NCBI GenBank assembly: GCA_032718475.1
Contig: JAUCBJ010000856.1
Coordinates: forward strand, 1 to 37,667
Direction of reading: 5' to 3'
Source: Nemertoderma westbladi
Lineage: Eukaryota > Xenacoelomorpha > Nemertodermatida > Nemertodermatidae
Length of the DNA: 37,667 nucleotides
Position numbers and translations under genes: made by a program. Shown here in pieces: positions 20,861-31,670 of this stretch; position 1 is the stretch's first letter, and the number at the start of each line of letters is the position of its first letter. A model generated the notes under the pieces. It was not told the origin of the DNA, ran no database searches, and saw only the letters and a list, made by a program, of their open reading frames with translations.

Positions 20861-22339
20861 TTTAAAGCTCATCTATCCCATCATAGTAGACATGTACCGA
20901 ACAACAAGAGTCCCACAAGAAATGAAAACAAATAAATTGGTGCCAGTTCCCAAGAAGGGCAACCTAACACTCTATGGTTCTTTTCGGAGAATCTCATTGA
21001 TCTCGATTGCTGCAAAGCTATACAATAGGATTCTATTAAATCGCATCAGGGATCCCATTGAGAGACTGCTCCGTGGAAATCAGAATGGGTTCCGTAAAGG
21101 TCGTGGGACCATGGAGCCCATTTTGGCACTTAGAAGGATAATTGAAGAGTTATCAAAAAAGAAAGACAGGCATCTGGCTGTTATCTTTGTTGACTTCAAG
21201 CCCTTTGATTCAGTCTCTCGCTCACGTATGTTCAGCATACTTTCATTATATGGGATTCCTGATGAAATTATTGCAGCAATCAGATCAGTATACGATGGTT
21301 CGACAACATTTGTGTCTACTGTTGACGGTGACACAGAACCATTTGAAGTGTTTATGGGGCGTCCTCCAAGGAGACACACTTGCACCATTCTTGTTCATTA
21401 TTGTGGTTGACTATGTTCTACGCATGTCCTAGATCATCATAATGATGATGGGGTGATGATAACTCCACCTACTGGCTCCAGAAGTCGAGGAAATCCTGCC
21501 AAGTACCTAACTGATCTAGACTTTGCTGATGACTTATGAGTACTCTCAGAATCATTAGAGGGAGCCCAACGGCTCCTCAGCTCATTAGAACATGCTGCTT
21601 CTAGTGTTGGTCTTTTTATTAACTCCAGAAAGACCAAAATTCTGACAGTTAACTTTGAAAGTCCTCAGCAAGTCTCTGATCGGATGAGCATAAGCTCAAA
21701 GGATGGTATGCTTGAGCATGTGGACGACTTCTGTTACCTGGGATCATGGATCCGGAAGTCAGGTGAGGACCTTCGAATACGTAAGGGAAAGGCATGGGCA
21801 GCCTTGAATAGGCTTTCCAGGATTTGGAAGTCACCTAGAATTAATCGGAAACTTAAGGTCCGATTATTTAGAGCAGCAGTAGTTCCAGTACTCCTCTACG
21901 GGAGTCCATGCTGGGCTCTAACTGCTGAGGACACCAAATCTCTGGATGGCACATTCACAAGAATGCTACGCCGGGTTCATTGTGTCAAGTACAATGCACA
22001 CATCTCCAACCAGACACTATATAAGATTGGAGGTGTCTCATTGGTTCCCCCAAGCTTGACACTAGAACAAAATCGCCTCCGCTTTGCAGGACATTGCTTT
22101 CGCCGTGAGGACCAGCCAGTGCATAATCTTGTACTTTGGCAGCCTCATGGAGTGAATAAGCATGGTGGACAGCCCATGACTTTCTTGAGACGCATCTTAA
22201 AGGACACTGGCCTTAAAGATGCGGATGATCTAGCAAATGTCATGGGTGATAGGGAGTTGTGGCGGCGCAATTTTGTTGACAAGCCGGCACAGCATTCTTA
22301 AAAATGCAGCTGCAATGCAGCATACCGATCCTAGTAGTA
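20861..22339 (+). mobile_element. LINE family B, copy B1, 5'-truncated
   Basis: The copy starts inside the RT region, where it joins unrelated DNA at about 20861. It runs to the 3' end with a short UTR and a TAGTAG tail (22332-22337). From its start it aligns base by base with the reverse complements of B2 and B3. No target duplication is clear. Truncation at the 5' end is the usual outcome of incomplete target-primed reverse transcription. Confidence 0.92.
20892..22301 (+). pseudogene. LINE B1 reverse transcriptase, truncated and frameshifted
   Basis: The frame covers PVPKKGN, NGFRKGR and motif A, then breaks. Motif A reads VDFKPFDS where B2 and B3 have VDFFKAFDS, so a Phe codon is lost and Ala has become Pro. 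An extra T in GTGTTTATGGGGC (about 21350) shifts frame before the GVLQGDTLAP motif. A T is missing near 21429. A TGA replaces GGA just after the FADD motif at about 21537-21539. The C-terminal part is open again from 21684 to the stop at 22299-22301, including LRFAGHCFRRED. Not functional. Confidence 0.9.
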
Positions 22340-24185
22340 CCAGTGGCGTAACAATGTAGGCTGGAGCAGGGTTTTTTTTCTGTGAAAACATGAACTTTTT
22401 TTCTTCACTGTGAAAAGTTTCTAAACGATCAGAAATTTTTTTAGAAAATTTATATTTTGTTTAGGAAACCAAAATATTTTGCTCAATGGCAAATGAATTG
22501 AGAAAGTGAAAAGTATAGGCACGCAATACTGAGCTATTTTGCTTATTTTCTACTTTATTCAAACGTACGGTAGCGGTAGGCCTACATCCTGTAATCATAA
22601 ATATCATCGAAAAATTAAACTAATTGGGCCTAATTTAATACAGCTTTGGTAAACTAAAGCCATCTATTGGGAAGGAATACTCCACCTTATTGATGGACAC
22701 AGTAGAAAGGGCCAACGAAAACAATACATTTTGAGATAAAGCGTTGAAAGTTTTTGTTGTTGAAATTCAATTAAATGCTTATATTTTTCTTGTATTCTTT
22801 ATAGTAATCAACCCCAGCCATTATTTTTCATATGTTTCCTTGAAAAGTGCTATAAAATGACTATAAAATACGGGAATGACAGTGAAACACTCTTAGACTG
22901 TGACCATTGTATCAGTCTATGGCAATCTACGTAAGAACAATACCACAAATGAGTTTATTTAATATTATAGAGTTGGTACAAATTAAACTGATGGTGATGA
23001 ATCAGATTTAGAGGTTCAATGGTTCCATTTTGATGAATGAACAAACAAAAATGAGATATGGATAAGGCTAATGTCTGAATGTTAAATTGTGATATATATT
23101 ATTATATTCCAAACTCTTTAAAGTAAAATTTATAATTTTAAATTTGTTATATTCAATTTTTAGTTTTAGAAATATTCTAAACAAGTTTAAAAAATTTAGA
23201 AATCACTAATTTCATTTATTTTCATTTATAAATTTCACTAACATATTTAGAAAAAAAAACCTGCCCTGCAGGATATATTTACACCCCCCCCCCCCCCCCC
23301 CCCCCCTTCCACTACCCAATGAAACAAGAACCTCGCCCTGTCTCTTAATGTAAAATTAAATATATATAAAAAATATACTTAGATTACAAACGATACTAAC
23401 ATGCTAATTGCTAATAAATAATTATAATAGTCGAGATCGAGAATAAAACATGAAATTAAGGAGGCCGCCTGCCTTAGCAGCTTAGCTTGTAAATAATGCT
23501 AACGATGACCGGTATTCTTTAAATTATTATTTGCTAAGGGTTGTGTATAACTGTGTTCACACGTTTAATTTAGACTCACATAATAATTACATATAAATGT
23601 GAACTTAAAGCTGCTCTATACTTATATATAAATATTTTTAAAAATTTACTTATAAATAATTTAATACACCTTTCGTTGATCAAAGTCATTAATGACGTCC
23701 CCAGGTTGAAAAGTGACAATACCATAATTTGCAGCCACAGCTGTCTTTATCCACTCGCTACAATCTGACAATGAAAGGGTACAAGGGTAGTGTATATCAA
23801 ATCAACCATACACCAACGGTTCATTACAGGACAGGATAGAGAAATGCGATGGTAAATTTTATAATTTATTATTGGTATTTTGGGCGAATGAGTGGTTTCA
23901 TATAATTATAACCTTCGTTGATCGATGCTTAGCAAAGTCAACAATGACGTGCAAGTGGGATCAATCCAGTGACCTGGTTGGATTGTGGAGGTCACCCACC
24001 CCACACCCAGTGCCCAGCTAATAATAAATTTTAATTGTGGGGGTCTTCCTGTACAGTTGTCTCCCAAATTTTTCTACAAATATTAATGATATTGCTTGAA
24101 ATTTGAAACAGAGATAGTTTCACTTCCATGCTCCTTAGTGGGTGAGCCAGAATTTATATTTTCACTTGCAATCTTTATCTACAAG
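22340..24185. other. AT-rich intergenic DNA, no gene recognised
   Basis: No gene is supported. It holds a 23-base poly-C run (23284-23306) and a diverged direct repeat around TCGTTGATC...AATGACGT (about 23671-23700 and 23913-23951). A CAGTGGCGTAAC phrase just after LINE B1 (22345) looks like a hAT-type left end but has no matching right end. Confidence 0.6.
23284..23306. repeat. Poly-C tract, 23 C
   Basis: An uninterrupted run of 23 cytosines, poly-G on the other strand, about the same length as the poly-G runs elsewhere in the window. Confidence 0.97.
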
Positions 24186-25280
24186 CAGGGTTGGCAACCA
24201 ATGGTTTTTCTCACCATTGGTTTTTTATGGTTTTTTGGTTTAACCAACTTTTAAAAAAAGGCGAAAAAATTGGTTTTTTATGGTTTTTTATGGTTTTTCA
24301 TAAAATTTTACAATTAACGCTGTAAATAATATAAAGCAGACTGGTAGTCGCATTTCTTTTTCATTTTGCACTATTAGAATGAAAAAATGAACACTTTGAG
24401 TTTTGCTCGCGTTTCTTTTGCATTTTGCACGCATTTCTTTTGCATTTTGCACGCGTTTCTTTTGCATTTTGCACTGTTACATGTAGAATGAAAAAATTTC
24501 GCTCACTTTGAGTTTTGCTCTCGTTTCTTTTTCATTTTGCACTGTTAGAAGGAAAAAATTTCGCTCACTTTGAGTTTTGCTCGCGTTTCTTTATCTTATC
24601 ATTTTGCTGTTTTGCACTGTTCAGCTGTTAGAATGAACAAATTTCTCTCACTTTGAGTTTTGCTCGCGTTTCTTTTTCATCTGTTCATTTTGCAATCTTA
24701 ATGAAAAGGTTTTATTGGCGTATGTTTCTCGTTTACATTGTTAAAATGTTGTGTGCGCGTTTTTTTCGGTGCATGCGCGGTATATTGTCCAATACTGCGG
24801 CGGGGCTGAAAAATTGTGCGCAGGCGTTGTGCGCGGTTCAGTGGTGGTTTGCAGCCTGGCGTGCAGTGGAGCAGTGCAGACGTCTGGACGTTGGTATGTA
24901 TTTTTACGTTGTATGTTGTTAGTATTTTGTCACATGCTGACATGGGCTGATGGGTTGGATGAGAATAAGGACAGAACAGCAGAAGAAACGCTTCAAACCA
25001 GCATACTGTATGTCAGTATGTGGCCTTATTCAGTTATTCCAGTCTGCCAGTATTTTGTTCTATTGTGTATTGGGCAAGCGCAAGGCAGCAAGGGTTGTAC
25101 TGTCAGACTGTTGTACGTAGACCCTACATTTGTATGTATTGCTGTAGCTGTATTGGATTTAATTAAACCACAGAAAAACCATAAAAAACCATAAAAAACC
25201 GAAAAAAACCATAAAAAACCAAACAATAAAACCAAAACCAAAAATTTTTTTTCAAAAAACCATGGTTTTTGCCATCCCTG
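24186..25280. mobile_element. hAT-type non-autonomous element, 1,095 bp, with perfect 8-bp target duplication
   Basis: TCTACAAG flanks it on both sides (24178-24185 and 25281-25288). The ends are CAGGGTTGGCAA on the left and, read inward from the right, CAGGGATGGCAA. These are classic hAT-style ends. Just inside each end is a cluster of TGGTTTTTTATGG-like motifs in opposite orientation (24206-24300 and, as the complement, 25171-25266). They could be transposase binding sites. The middle holds a degenerate tandem repeat of about 60 bp (24340-24690) containing TTTGAGTTTTGCTCGCG and CATTTTGCACTG. The right half is GT-rich with a few short open frames but no transposase domain. Confidence 0.92.
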
Positions 25281-25806
25281 TCTACAAGCTACAGATTGCA
25301 AGCTGCAAGCTACAATTGCGGCGGAATTATATATTTCACTAAAAATACTAACCAGGATTTAGTCTCATGTACGCACGGTACAATCTGGCAATCCAGAAAT
25401 CAGATAGGCCTACCGGTACCGCACGCAGCACGGGTCCTACTGTTGCGGTTAGTTGCGGAAAGTTGGGTAAATTGCGGTTTTTAGTAGGACCGGTCATTGT
25501 CAGTAACTCAGTAACTCCTGAACAGCTGAACTCACCAATATAATATGAAGGTAGGGGTAGGCTGATCCTGGTAGCGTGGTAGGTAGGATGCATCCAACAG
25601 TACACAGTACAGCAGTAGGCTTTTCTACTAGAAGACGGGCAGACTAGCTCCAAGCTGCTAAGTCTGTAAGTTGTCAGGTTGTAGGCTACAGGCTGACGAT
25701 ATGACGATCTCAGCTTATTGGATTGGTAAATCCTGAAATCTCTGCCTGTCTGCAGCTCTGTTTTATGGCTGTATGGTCCAATTCTTGTCTTACCACTTAC
25801 AGTCTT
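25281..25806. other. Intergenic, no gene recognised
   Basis: This moderately GC-rich stretch contains many short repeated words (CTACAAGCT, ACCGGT, GTAGGC). Overlapping short frames on both strands show no protein features. Confidence 0.5.
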
Positions 25807-25889
25807 AATTCCTGAATTCTGAAATGCACAGACTGACAGATGAAGCAATACCCGGTCTGCCGGTACAGCAATAGGCTGATAGCAGGATA
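25807..25889. repeat. 83-bp direct repeat, left copy, flanking LINE B2
   Basis: It is identical at every base to 29256-29338. The two copies abut the ends of the B2 insertion, so the pair behaves like a very long target-site duplication. Confidence 0.95.
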
Positions 25890-26683
25890 CTACTAGGATC
25901 GGCATGCTGCATTGTAGCTGCATTTTTAAGAATGCTGTGCCGGCTTGTCAACAAAATTGCACCGCCATAACTCCCTATCACCCATGACATTTGCTAGATC
26001 ATCCGCATCTTTAAGACCAGTGTCCTTTAAGATGCGTCTCAAGAAAGTCATGGGCTGTCCACCATCAACCATGCTTATTCACTCCATGAGGCTGCCAAAG
26101 TACAAGATTATGCACTGGCTGGTCCTCACGGCGAAAGCAATGTCCTGCAAAGCGGAGGCGATTTTGTTCTAGTGTCAAGCTTGGGGGAACCAATGAGACA
26201 CCTCCAATGTTATATAGTGTCTGGTTGGAGATGTGTGCATCGTACTTGACACAATGAACCCGGCGTAGCATTCTTGTGAATGTGCCATCCAGAGATTTGG
26301 TGTCCTCAGCCAGTCAGCAGTTAGAGCCCAGCATGGACTCCCATAGAGGAGTACTGGAACTACTGCTGCTCTAAATAATCGGACCTTAAGTTTCCGATTA
26401 ATTCTCGGTGACTTCCAAATCCTGGAAAGCCTATTCAAGGCTGCCCATGCCTTTCCCTTACGTATTCGAAGGTCCTCACCTGACTTCCGGATCCATGATC
26501 CCAGGTAACAGAAGTCGTCCACATGCTCAAGCATACCATCCTTTGAGCTTATGCTCATCCGATCAGAGACTTGCTGAGGACTTTCAAAGTTAACTGTCAG
26601 GATTTTGGTCTTTCTGGAGTTAATAAAAAGACCAACACTAGAAGCAGCATGTTCTAATGAGCTGAGGAGCCGTTGGGCTCCCT

Positions 26684-27541
26684 CTAATGTACTCCTAAGT
26701 CATCAGCAAAGTCTAGATCAGTTAGGTACTTGGCAGGATTTCCTCGACTTCTGGAGCCAGTAGGTTGAGTTTTCATCACCCCATCATCATTATGATGATC
26801 TAAGGACATGCGTAGAACATAGTCAACCACAATAATGAACAAGAATGGTGCAAGTGTGTCTCCTTGGAGGACGCCCCATAACACTTCAAATGGTTCTGTG
26901 TCACCGTCAACAGTAGACACAAATGTTGTCGAACCATCGTATACTGATCTGATTGCTGCAATAATTTCATCAGGAATCCCATATAATGAAAGTATGCTGA
27001 ACATACGTGAGCGAGAGACTGAATCAAAGGCCTTGAAGAAGTCAACAAAGATAACAGCCAGATGCCTGTCTTTCTTTTTTGATAATTCTTCAATTATCCT
27101 TCTAAGTGCCAAAATGGGCTCCATGGTCCCACGACCTTTACGGAACCCATTCTGATTTCCACGGAGCAGTCTCTCAATGGGATCCCTGATGCGATTTAAT
27201 AGAATCCTATTGTATAGCTTTGCAGCAATCGAGATCAATGAGATTCCCCGAAAAGAACCATAGAGTGTTAGGTTGCCCTTCTTGGGAACTGGCACCAACT
27301 TATTTGTTTTCATTTCTTGTGGGACTCTTGTTGTACGGTACATGTCTACTATGATGGGATAGATGAGCTTTAAACACTCAGGTATTTTAAAGACCTCAGG
27401 GGGAACACCATCTACTCCACTGGCACGATTGGTCTTAATGCTCTTTGCAGCAGCCTTCACTTCTGCAAAGGAGATATCGCCAATGGGAATATCTGGGAGT
27501 ACAGACTCAGACACCTTTACTTCTATAAAGTTATCAGGCAA
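26684..27541 (-). pseudogene. LINE B2 reverse transcriptase domain
   Basis: The 285-codon piece includes NRASGVDGVPPEVF, PVPKKGN, NGFRKGRG, VDFFKAFDS (motif A), GVLQGDTLAP (motif B) and DLDFADD (motif C, intact). A 10-bp deletion just after motif C (near 26690, compared with B3) ends the frame. The thumb and C-terminal part continue out of frame at 26175-26558, where an 8-bp insertion (about 26307-26314) breaks it again. A 7-bp insertion near 26065 breaks the last stretch, which ends at the stop at 25926-25928. The catalytic core is therefore well preserved but cannot be made as one protein. Confidence 0.9.
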
Positions 27542-28076
27542 TACCCTGTCATTATTGAGGAGCTTTTCAAAGTGGGCTTTCCAACCATTGGGGCGATCGG
27601 CTGGTGATTCAGCCTTAACCTTGGTGGTTGGTTGGCTTTTCCGCCCAGTAAGCAGATTGATCGATTTCCATGCCTGGGATGATTGCCTGCTGTCGTCAGC
27701 ATCATTGATGGCATCAACCTGTTGGTTTATTAGCTCCTGTAGAGTAACAGAGTACTGCCTGTTCAGGGACCTAGATGCAGCCTTAACTGCATTCTTGGCC
27801 GCTGTCTGGCTGTAGTCTGTTTGAGTCGGGACTCTTTCTGCGCCTTATGAAGGTCATTTCGGCACTTTTGAATTTTGTTGTCAGTCCAGGCACCAGGGGG
27901 CCCTTTTCCTGTTTCGAGGGTATACAGGAACTGTTTCTGCAGCTGCTAACTTAACTGCTTCTGTAAAGGCAGTATAGCCCTCACAGTGATCTGCCGCCTC
28001 AGAGGCAAGAGCCTCATACCTGTTGCTCAGCTGTAGTGTGAAGCTGGATCTCACACTTGGCTGTTGCAACAGAGAG

Positions 28077-29052
28077 GACCGCCATGCCGCGGCAAGGCAG
28101 ATTTCGTTGTTCTGCTAGCACGCAGACTAAGTCTTACCTTGGCCACAATAAGGCGGTGATCACTGGAGAAGGGTGGAAGTGTAAATGCATTACAGTCTTG
28201 TATAGAGCTCCTGTATTTCCTACGAAACAGAATATGGTCTATCTGTCTATCTGGGACTTGTGACCATTGGGTCCACTATGAGTCCATAGCTTTCCAGTTC
28301 GCTTCTTGAACTGGGTTCCAGCCGAAAACAATCCATTTCCAGAGATAAAATCCTGAAGATGGACAGAATTTCGGTTAACACTATTGCTATAGACCCAGGG
28401 CGATGTAGGTGATTGATGCAGACTTGCATTAAAGTCTCCCAGGAATGTTAAGAATGCATGCTGATCCACTCCATCAGTAGCTGCTTGTAGATTGTGGTAG
28501 AAATTTTCCACCTCCTCTACAGGGGCAACACTAGTTGGAGAGTAGCACACAATCAGAACCACCTTAGGAAACTTCTTAGTAGCCAGTCTTCCAGAACATG
28601 CGAAGTGGCAACGGATGATGCGGTTAGAGATTTGGTCTATTTTGTCCAACAGGGTCCAATGCTGCATGTGCAGTTGGATTCATCAATAGACCAATTCCAC
28701 CATTGCCACTATCATCTGCTGACGCGAGGGCGAGTCGCCAACCGCCCCCCATGTCCTTAATCAGAACCTCATCAGTCTGTCCAGTCTGCATTCGGTGCTC
28801 TTGAACACCCACTGCGCTAAGAGAAAGCTTATCTGCCAAGGCAGTCAGCTCACCTTGTCGCATTGGGGACCCGAGTGTTAGGGTGTTTACTGAGGCTAGT
28901 CTAGTGACTTGCCTCAGATTCACCAATGGCTTTGTTGGTCGGGGTGGAACATGAGAGTAGCCTCCAACTCCAGAATCCCTCTCCCCATCACAATATGGCC
29001 TCCCTGGTGACCCAGGGTTTGGGCCAGAAAGGTCATCAGGAAAGGGACTCAA
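28077..29052 (-). pseudogene. LINE B2 endonuclease domain
   Basis: The AP-endonuclease-like domain nicks target DNA to prime reverse transcription. Visible motifs are GVQEHRM (catalytic Glu region), YSPTS, FLGDFNASL, SQID and SDHR (28153-28164). An N-terminal Pro- and Gly-rich segment precedes it in the same frame. A 10-bp insertion at about 28638-28648 and an 8-bp insertion at about 28236-28252 each shift the frame against B3. The intact SDHR here shows that B3 lost this motif by deletion. Confidence 0.87.
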
Positions 29053-29255
29053 AGAATTGTTGACTGCTCTCTCTCCAGTAGGGGTTGAGACAGGCAGCCG
29101 GTCAGGAGTTAACTGACATGAAAGGGGTCTATGCAGCTACAGGTGGCACCTCCTTTATGCTGCATGGAGGTGGCAAGTTTTCTTGATCAATGACCTAGAA
29201 TACCTGACCTGACCTATTCCAGTATTCCTGAATTCATTCAGAATCAATCATTCAG

Positions 29256-29338
29256 AATTCCTGAATTCTGAAATGCACAGACTGACAGATGAAGCAATAC
29301 CCGGTCTGCCGGTACAGCAATAGGCTGATAGCAGGATA
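29256..29338. repeat. 83-bp direct repeat, right copy, flanking LINE B2
   Basis: It starts AATTCCTGAATTCTG and ends AGCAGGATA, identical to 25807-25889. It borders the 5' end of B2. Confidence 0.95.
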
Positions 29339-30521
29339 GGGTACAACAAGTCTGCAAGTATCTAACTCCAAACTCCAACCGATCAGCCAATATCTGAATA
29401 TATCCACTTCCTAATTCAGAAATTATTGCTGAATTGAAATATATAAATAATGCAATAGGAATCCTACTGCCTACAGCGCTACAGCAGTACAGCTGTAACA
29501 CCAGTCAATAATACTGTAATACACCATCTGACAGTTCAGTTACAGGCACCGGTCTGCCGGTACTCAGTACTGCTGTACCGCAGTGTGCAGTGCCTTTATC
29601 AGCCTATTACTGTATTACAGTATTATGTATTACAGTCAGACAGTTCTACAGTTTATTACCGGTAAGCATATTACAATATTATCAATAAATTGGGGTATCC
29701 CATAGGCGTAGTATATCCTTTCAGCCTATTTTAACATATTTAACTTAATTTCGCGAATATTTAATTTCAATACTCACCATTTAAGGTACCCTTTAAAGGA
29801 AAGTGGAAGGTTATAATGGCAGGCTTTTCTAACCAAAACAATAAACTAAATTTAGGAATACAGTTTACAGTAAAAATGTTACTTCTAGGCAATAATTTTT
29901 CAATATTAATTTAACATTAACCCTATGAGAAGGCTGAAACGACACCCCAATTGGCAATTTGGTACAGGTACTGTTTGTAAAGCGGAGTGGGTGTTTTGGC
30001 TGTGACTTCCACCGTACCTGAAAATGGCAGGTTGAAAATTTAAAAAGTTGAATTTACGAAAGACTTTCAGAAGCAGTTCAACCCCGCTACCTATACTGTA
30101 GGCCTAGGCGGCAACATGATTAACATATTAACATGCAAAGTCCTTATATTTCTTTGTTTTTAACGTATATGTAATTACAGTATGTGCAGATATGTACAAC
30201 ACCATTTTGGCTCTAAACTGCAATCTTCGTATGTGTGCTGCCTGGGTTTCGTTACGAGTTCTCGATCCATCCTTATAATTCATCGAGTTGACACTTAAAT
30301 ATCAACGTGACTCACGTACTGCGCGATGGACCCACTGCGTGTATTTCTGTTAGAACAATATAAAAGGTGCCTTTGGAGAAAATAAAATGTAAATTCATCA
30401 AACAAAGCCATAGAAATTAACAAAATGCGTATGTAGGGGGGGGGGGGGGGGGGGGGGTGCTAAACGTAGATAATTATGTAGCGCAACAAATTATTTGCAC
30501 ACCTAATTAGATAACTTTTTG
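29339..30521. other. AT-rich intergenic DNA, no gene recognised
   Basis: No gene is supported. It includes a block of short TATTACAGTAT-like words (29600-29660), two ACCGGT sites (about 29548 and 29656) and a 22-base poly-G run at 30436-30457. Confidence 0.6.
30436..30457. repeat. Poly-G tract, 22 G
   Basis: An uninterrupted run of 22 guanines about 65 bases before the foldback element. Confidence 0.97.
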
Positions 30522-30878
30522 CACCAAATAAACTCACTTTTCCACCGAAAACGGCTCACTTTACCACTAAATGTTATAAGGTCTGTCTATGGCCCTGGTT
30601 AGGGTCGCCCTGTCCAAACCCTAGGCAAAAAGTGTCTTCAACCCTAAATAACTGGAAACCTTGATTTCAACCAGGTTTGGCCAATTTTGCCCGAAAGGCC
30701 AATTGACTTTAATTGGCCATATTGGCCCCAGGTAGGGTTGAAAACCAGGTTTCCAGCTAGGTTAAGGGTTGAAGACACTTTTTGACTAGGGTTTCGATTG
30801 CCGAAGGTTGTTATATCTAATTGTAAAATATTTGGTGGAAAGTGATCCGTTTTGGTGCAAAGGTTAATTTATTTGGTG
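30522..30878. repeat. Foldback (long inverted repeat) element, about 360 bp
   Basis: Two inverted regions pair across a central spacer. The inner arm starts AAACCCTAGGCAAAAAGTG at 30616. It pairs with the complement ending at 30794, running about 60 bases with a few mismatches. The outer arm, CACCAAATAAA from 30522, pairs with TTTATTTGGTG ending at 30878 and includes matched AAAACGG and TCACTTT blocks. About 30 bases between the arms on the left do not match. The loop (about 30673-30730) contains GGCCAATT words. No coding frame or target duplication is visible. It could be a MITE or the source of a hairpin transcript. Confidence 0.75.
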
Positions 30879-31372
30879 GAGAAGGTGATATTTTGGTGTT
30901 GAAGTAAATCGTAGACGATAATTAGTACTGAAAAATAAATAAAAAATAAGGTGACATGTATAAGTTGTTACGGATTCATTGATAGGCCTACTAGTACAGT
31001 ACATAAAATTACAAAAATTAAAAAAGTCCTTATTGCATTTGCGGCGATTAAAGTTATCTAAATTAATTGCTTTCATAGTCTTAGAAGGTAATTAATTCCA
31101 GAATGGTTTACCGACAGACCGACAGTAGAAACTGTGAAATAGTTTTGAACTCGCTCAACAAAAGCAATGGTAAATAATTGGTACCAAAACCACATGCAGT
31201 AGGCCTATAGTCGAACTGAGGGTGGATGTATTATTCTACTACTACGGTAGCGCGAACGGCTCGGGCAGTGGAAATGAGGTCCTCCGAAATTATGCGAATA
31301 CCCATGGTTAATGGTAATGCAATTTCGTATTGCACACCGAATTGTAATCCATGTTCACCGATTACAATAAGT
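30879..31372. other. AT-rich intergenic DNA, no gene recognised
   Basis: No gene is supported. A small hairpin with perfect 9-bp arms ATTGTAATC and GATTACAAT lies at about 31341-31370, just before the truncated 3' edge of LINE A2. Confidence 0.6.
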
Positions 31373-31670
31373 GGTGGTATTGTACCATAAAGCTCGGTTG
31401 TCTGTCATGTGTTGTCTCCAGCTGATGTTTAGGGCTGCCCTTAGTAGTCTTGTGTAGCAACCAACAATTATCAATTCGTTGCTCAAGTGATTTAGTCAGT
31501 GTCCAGGTCTCACCCCCGTATAAAAATACACTTTCCACTGTGGCTCGAAATAACTTAGTCTTCAGGTGCCTGGAGATATCTGATTTCCAGATGGTATCCA
31601 TTTTTGATAGAGCTACACAAGCCTTTGCTTTCCTAACTTCTTTGTCCTTTTTGCTACTCTCTATCCATGA
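31373..31670 (-). pseudogene. LINE A2 RT C-terminal piece
   Basis: The frame begins GSWIESSKKD right after the (TAG)n tail of B3 and includes YGGETWTLTKS. It shifts frame after RIDN compared with A1. The sequence ends where A1 reads YGTIPP, at the border with unrelated DNA. Confidence 0.85.

Larger units (their letters stand above)
25890..29255 (-). mobile_element. LINE family B, copy B2, near full length, with frameshifts
   Basis: On the minus strand it runs from a 5' end near 29255 to a (TAG)2 tail at 25890-25896. It encodes the N-terminus, AP-type endonuclease, linker and RT. Compared with B3 it lacks about 470 bp of the 5' region (corresponding to 34842-35308). It carries about 90 bp at the 5' end (29162-29255) that B3 does not have, which may be true 5' sequence or filler. 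Small insertions of 3-10 bp break its frames. The flanking 83-bp repeats are identical, suggesting a recent insertion. Confidence 0.92.

Noticed and set aside
22345-23330. A third hAT-type element starting CAGTGGCGTAAC after LINE B1
   Set aside because: No matching inverted right end or 8-bp duplication was found; only a short AACCTGCCCTGC stretch near 23260 vaguely mirrors the left side.
24751-25194. 147-codon frame inside the 1,095-bp hAT-type element as a transposase
   Set aside because: It has no hAT dimerisation or catalytic motifs and lies in GT-rich low-complexity DNA.
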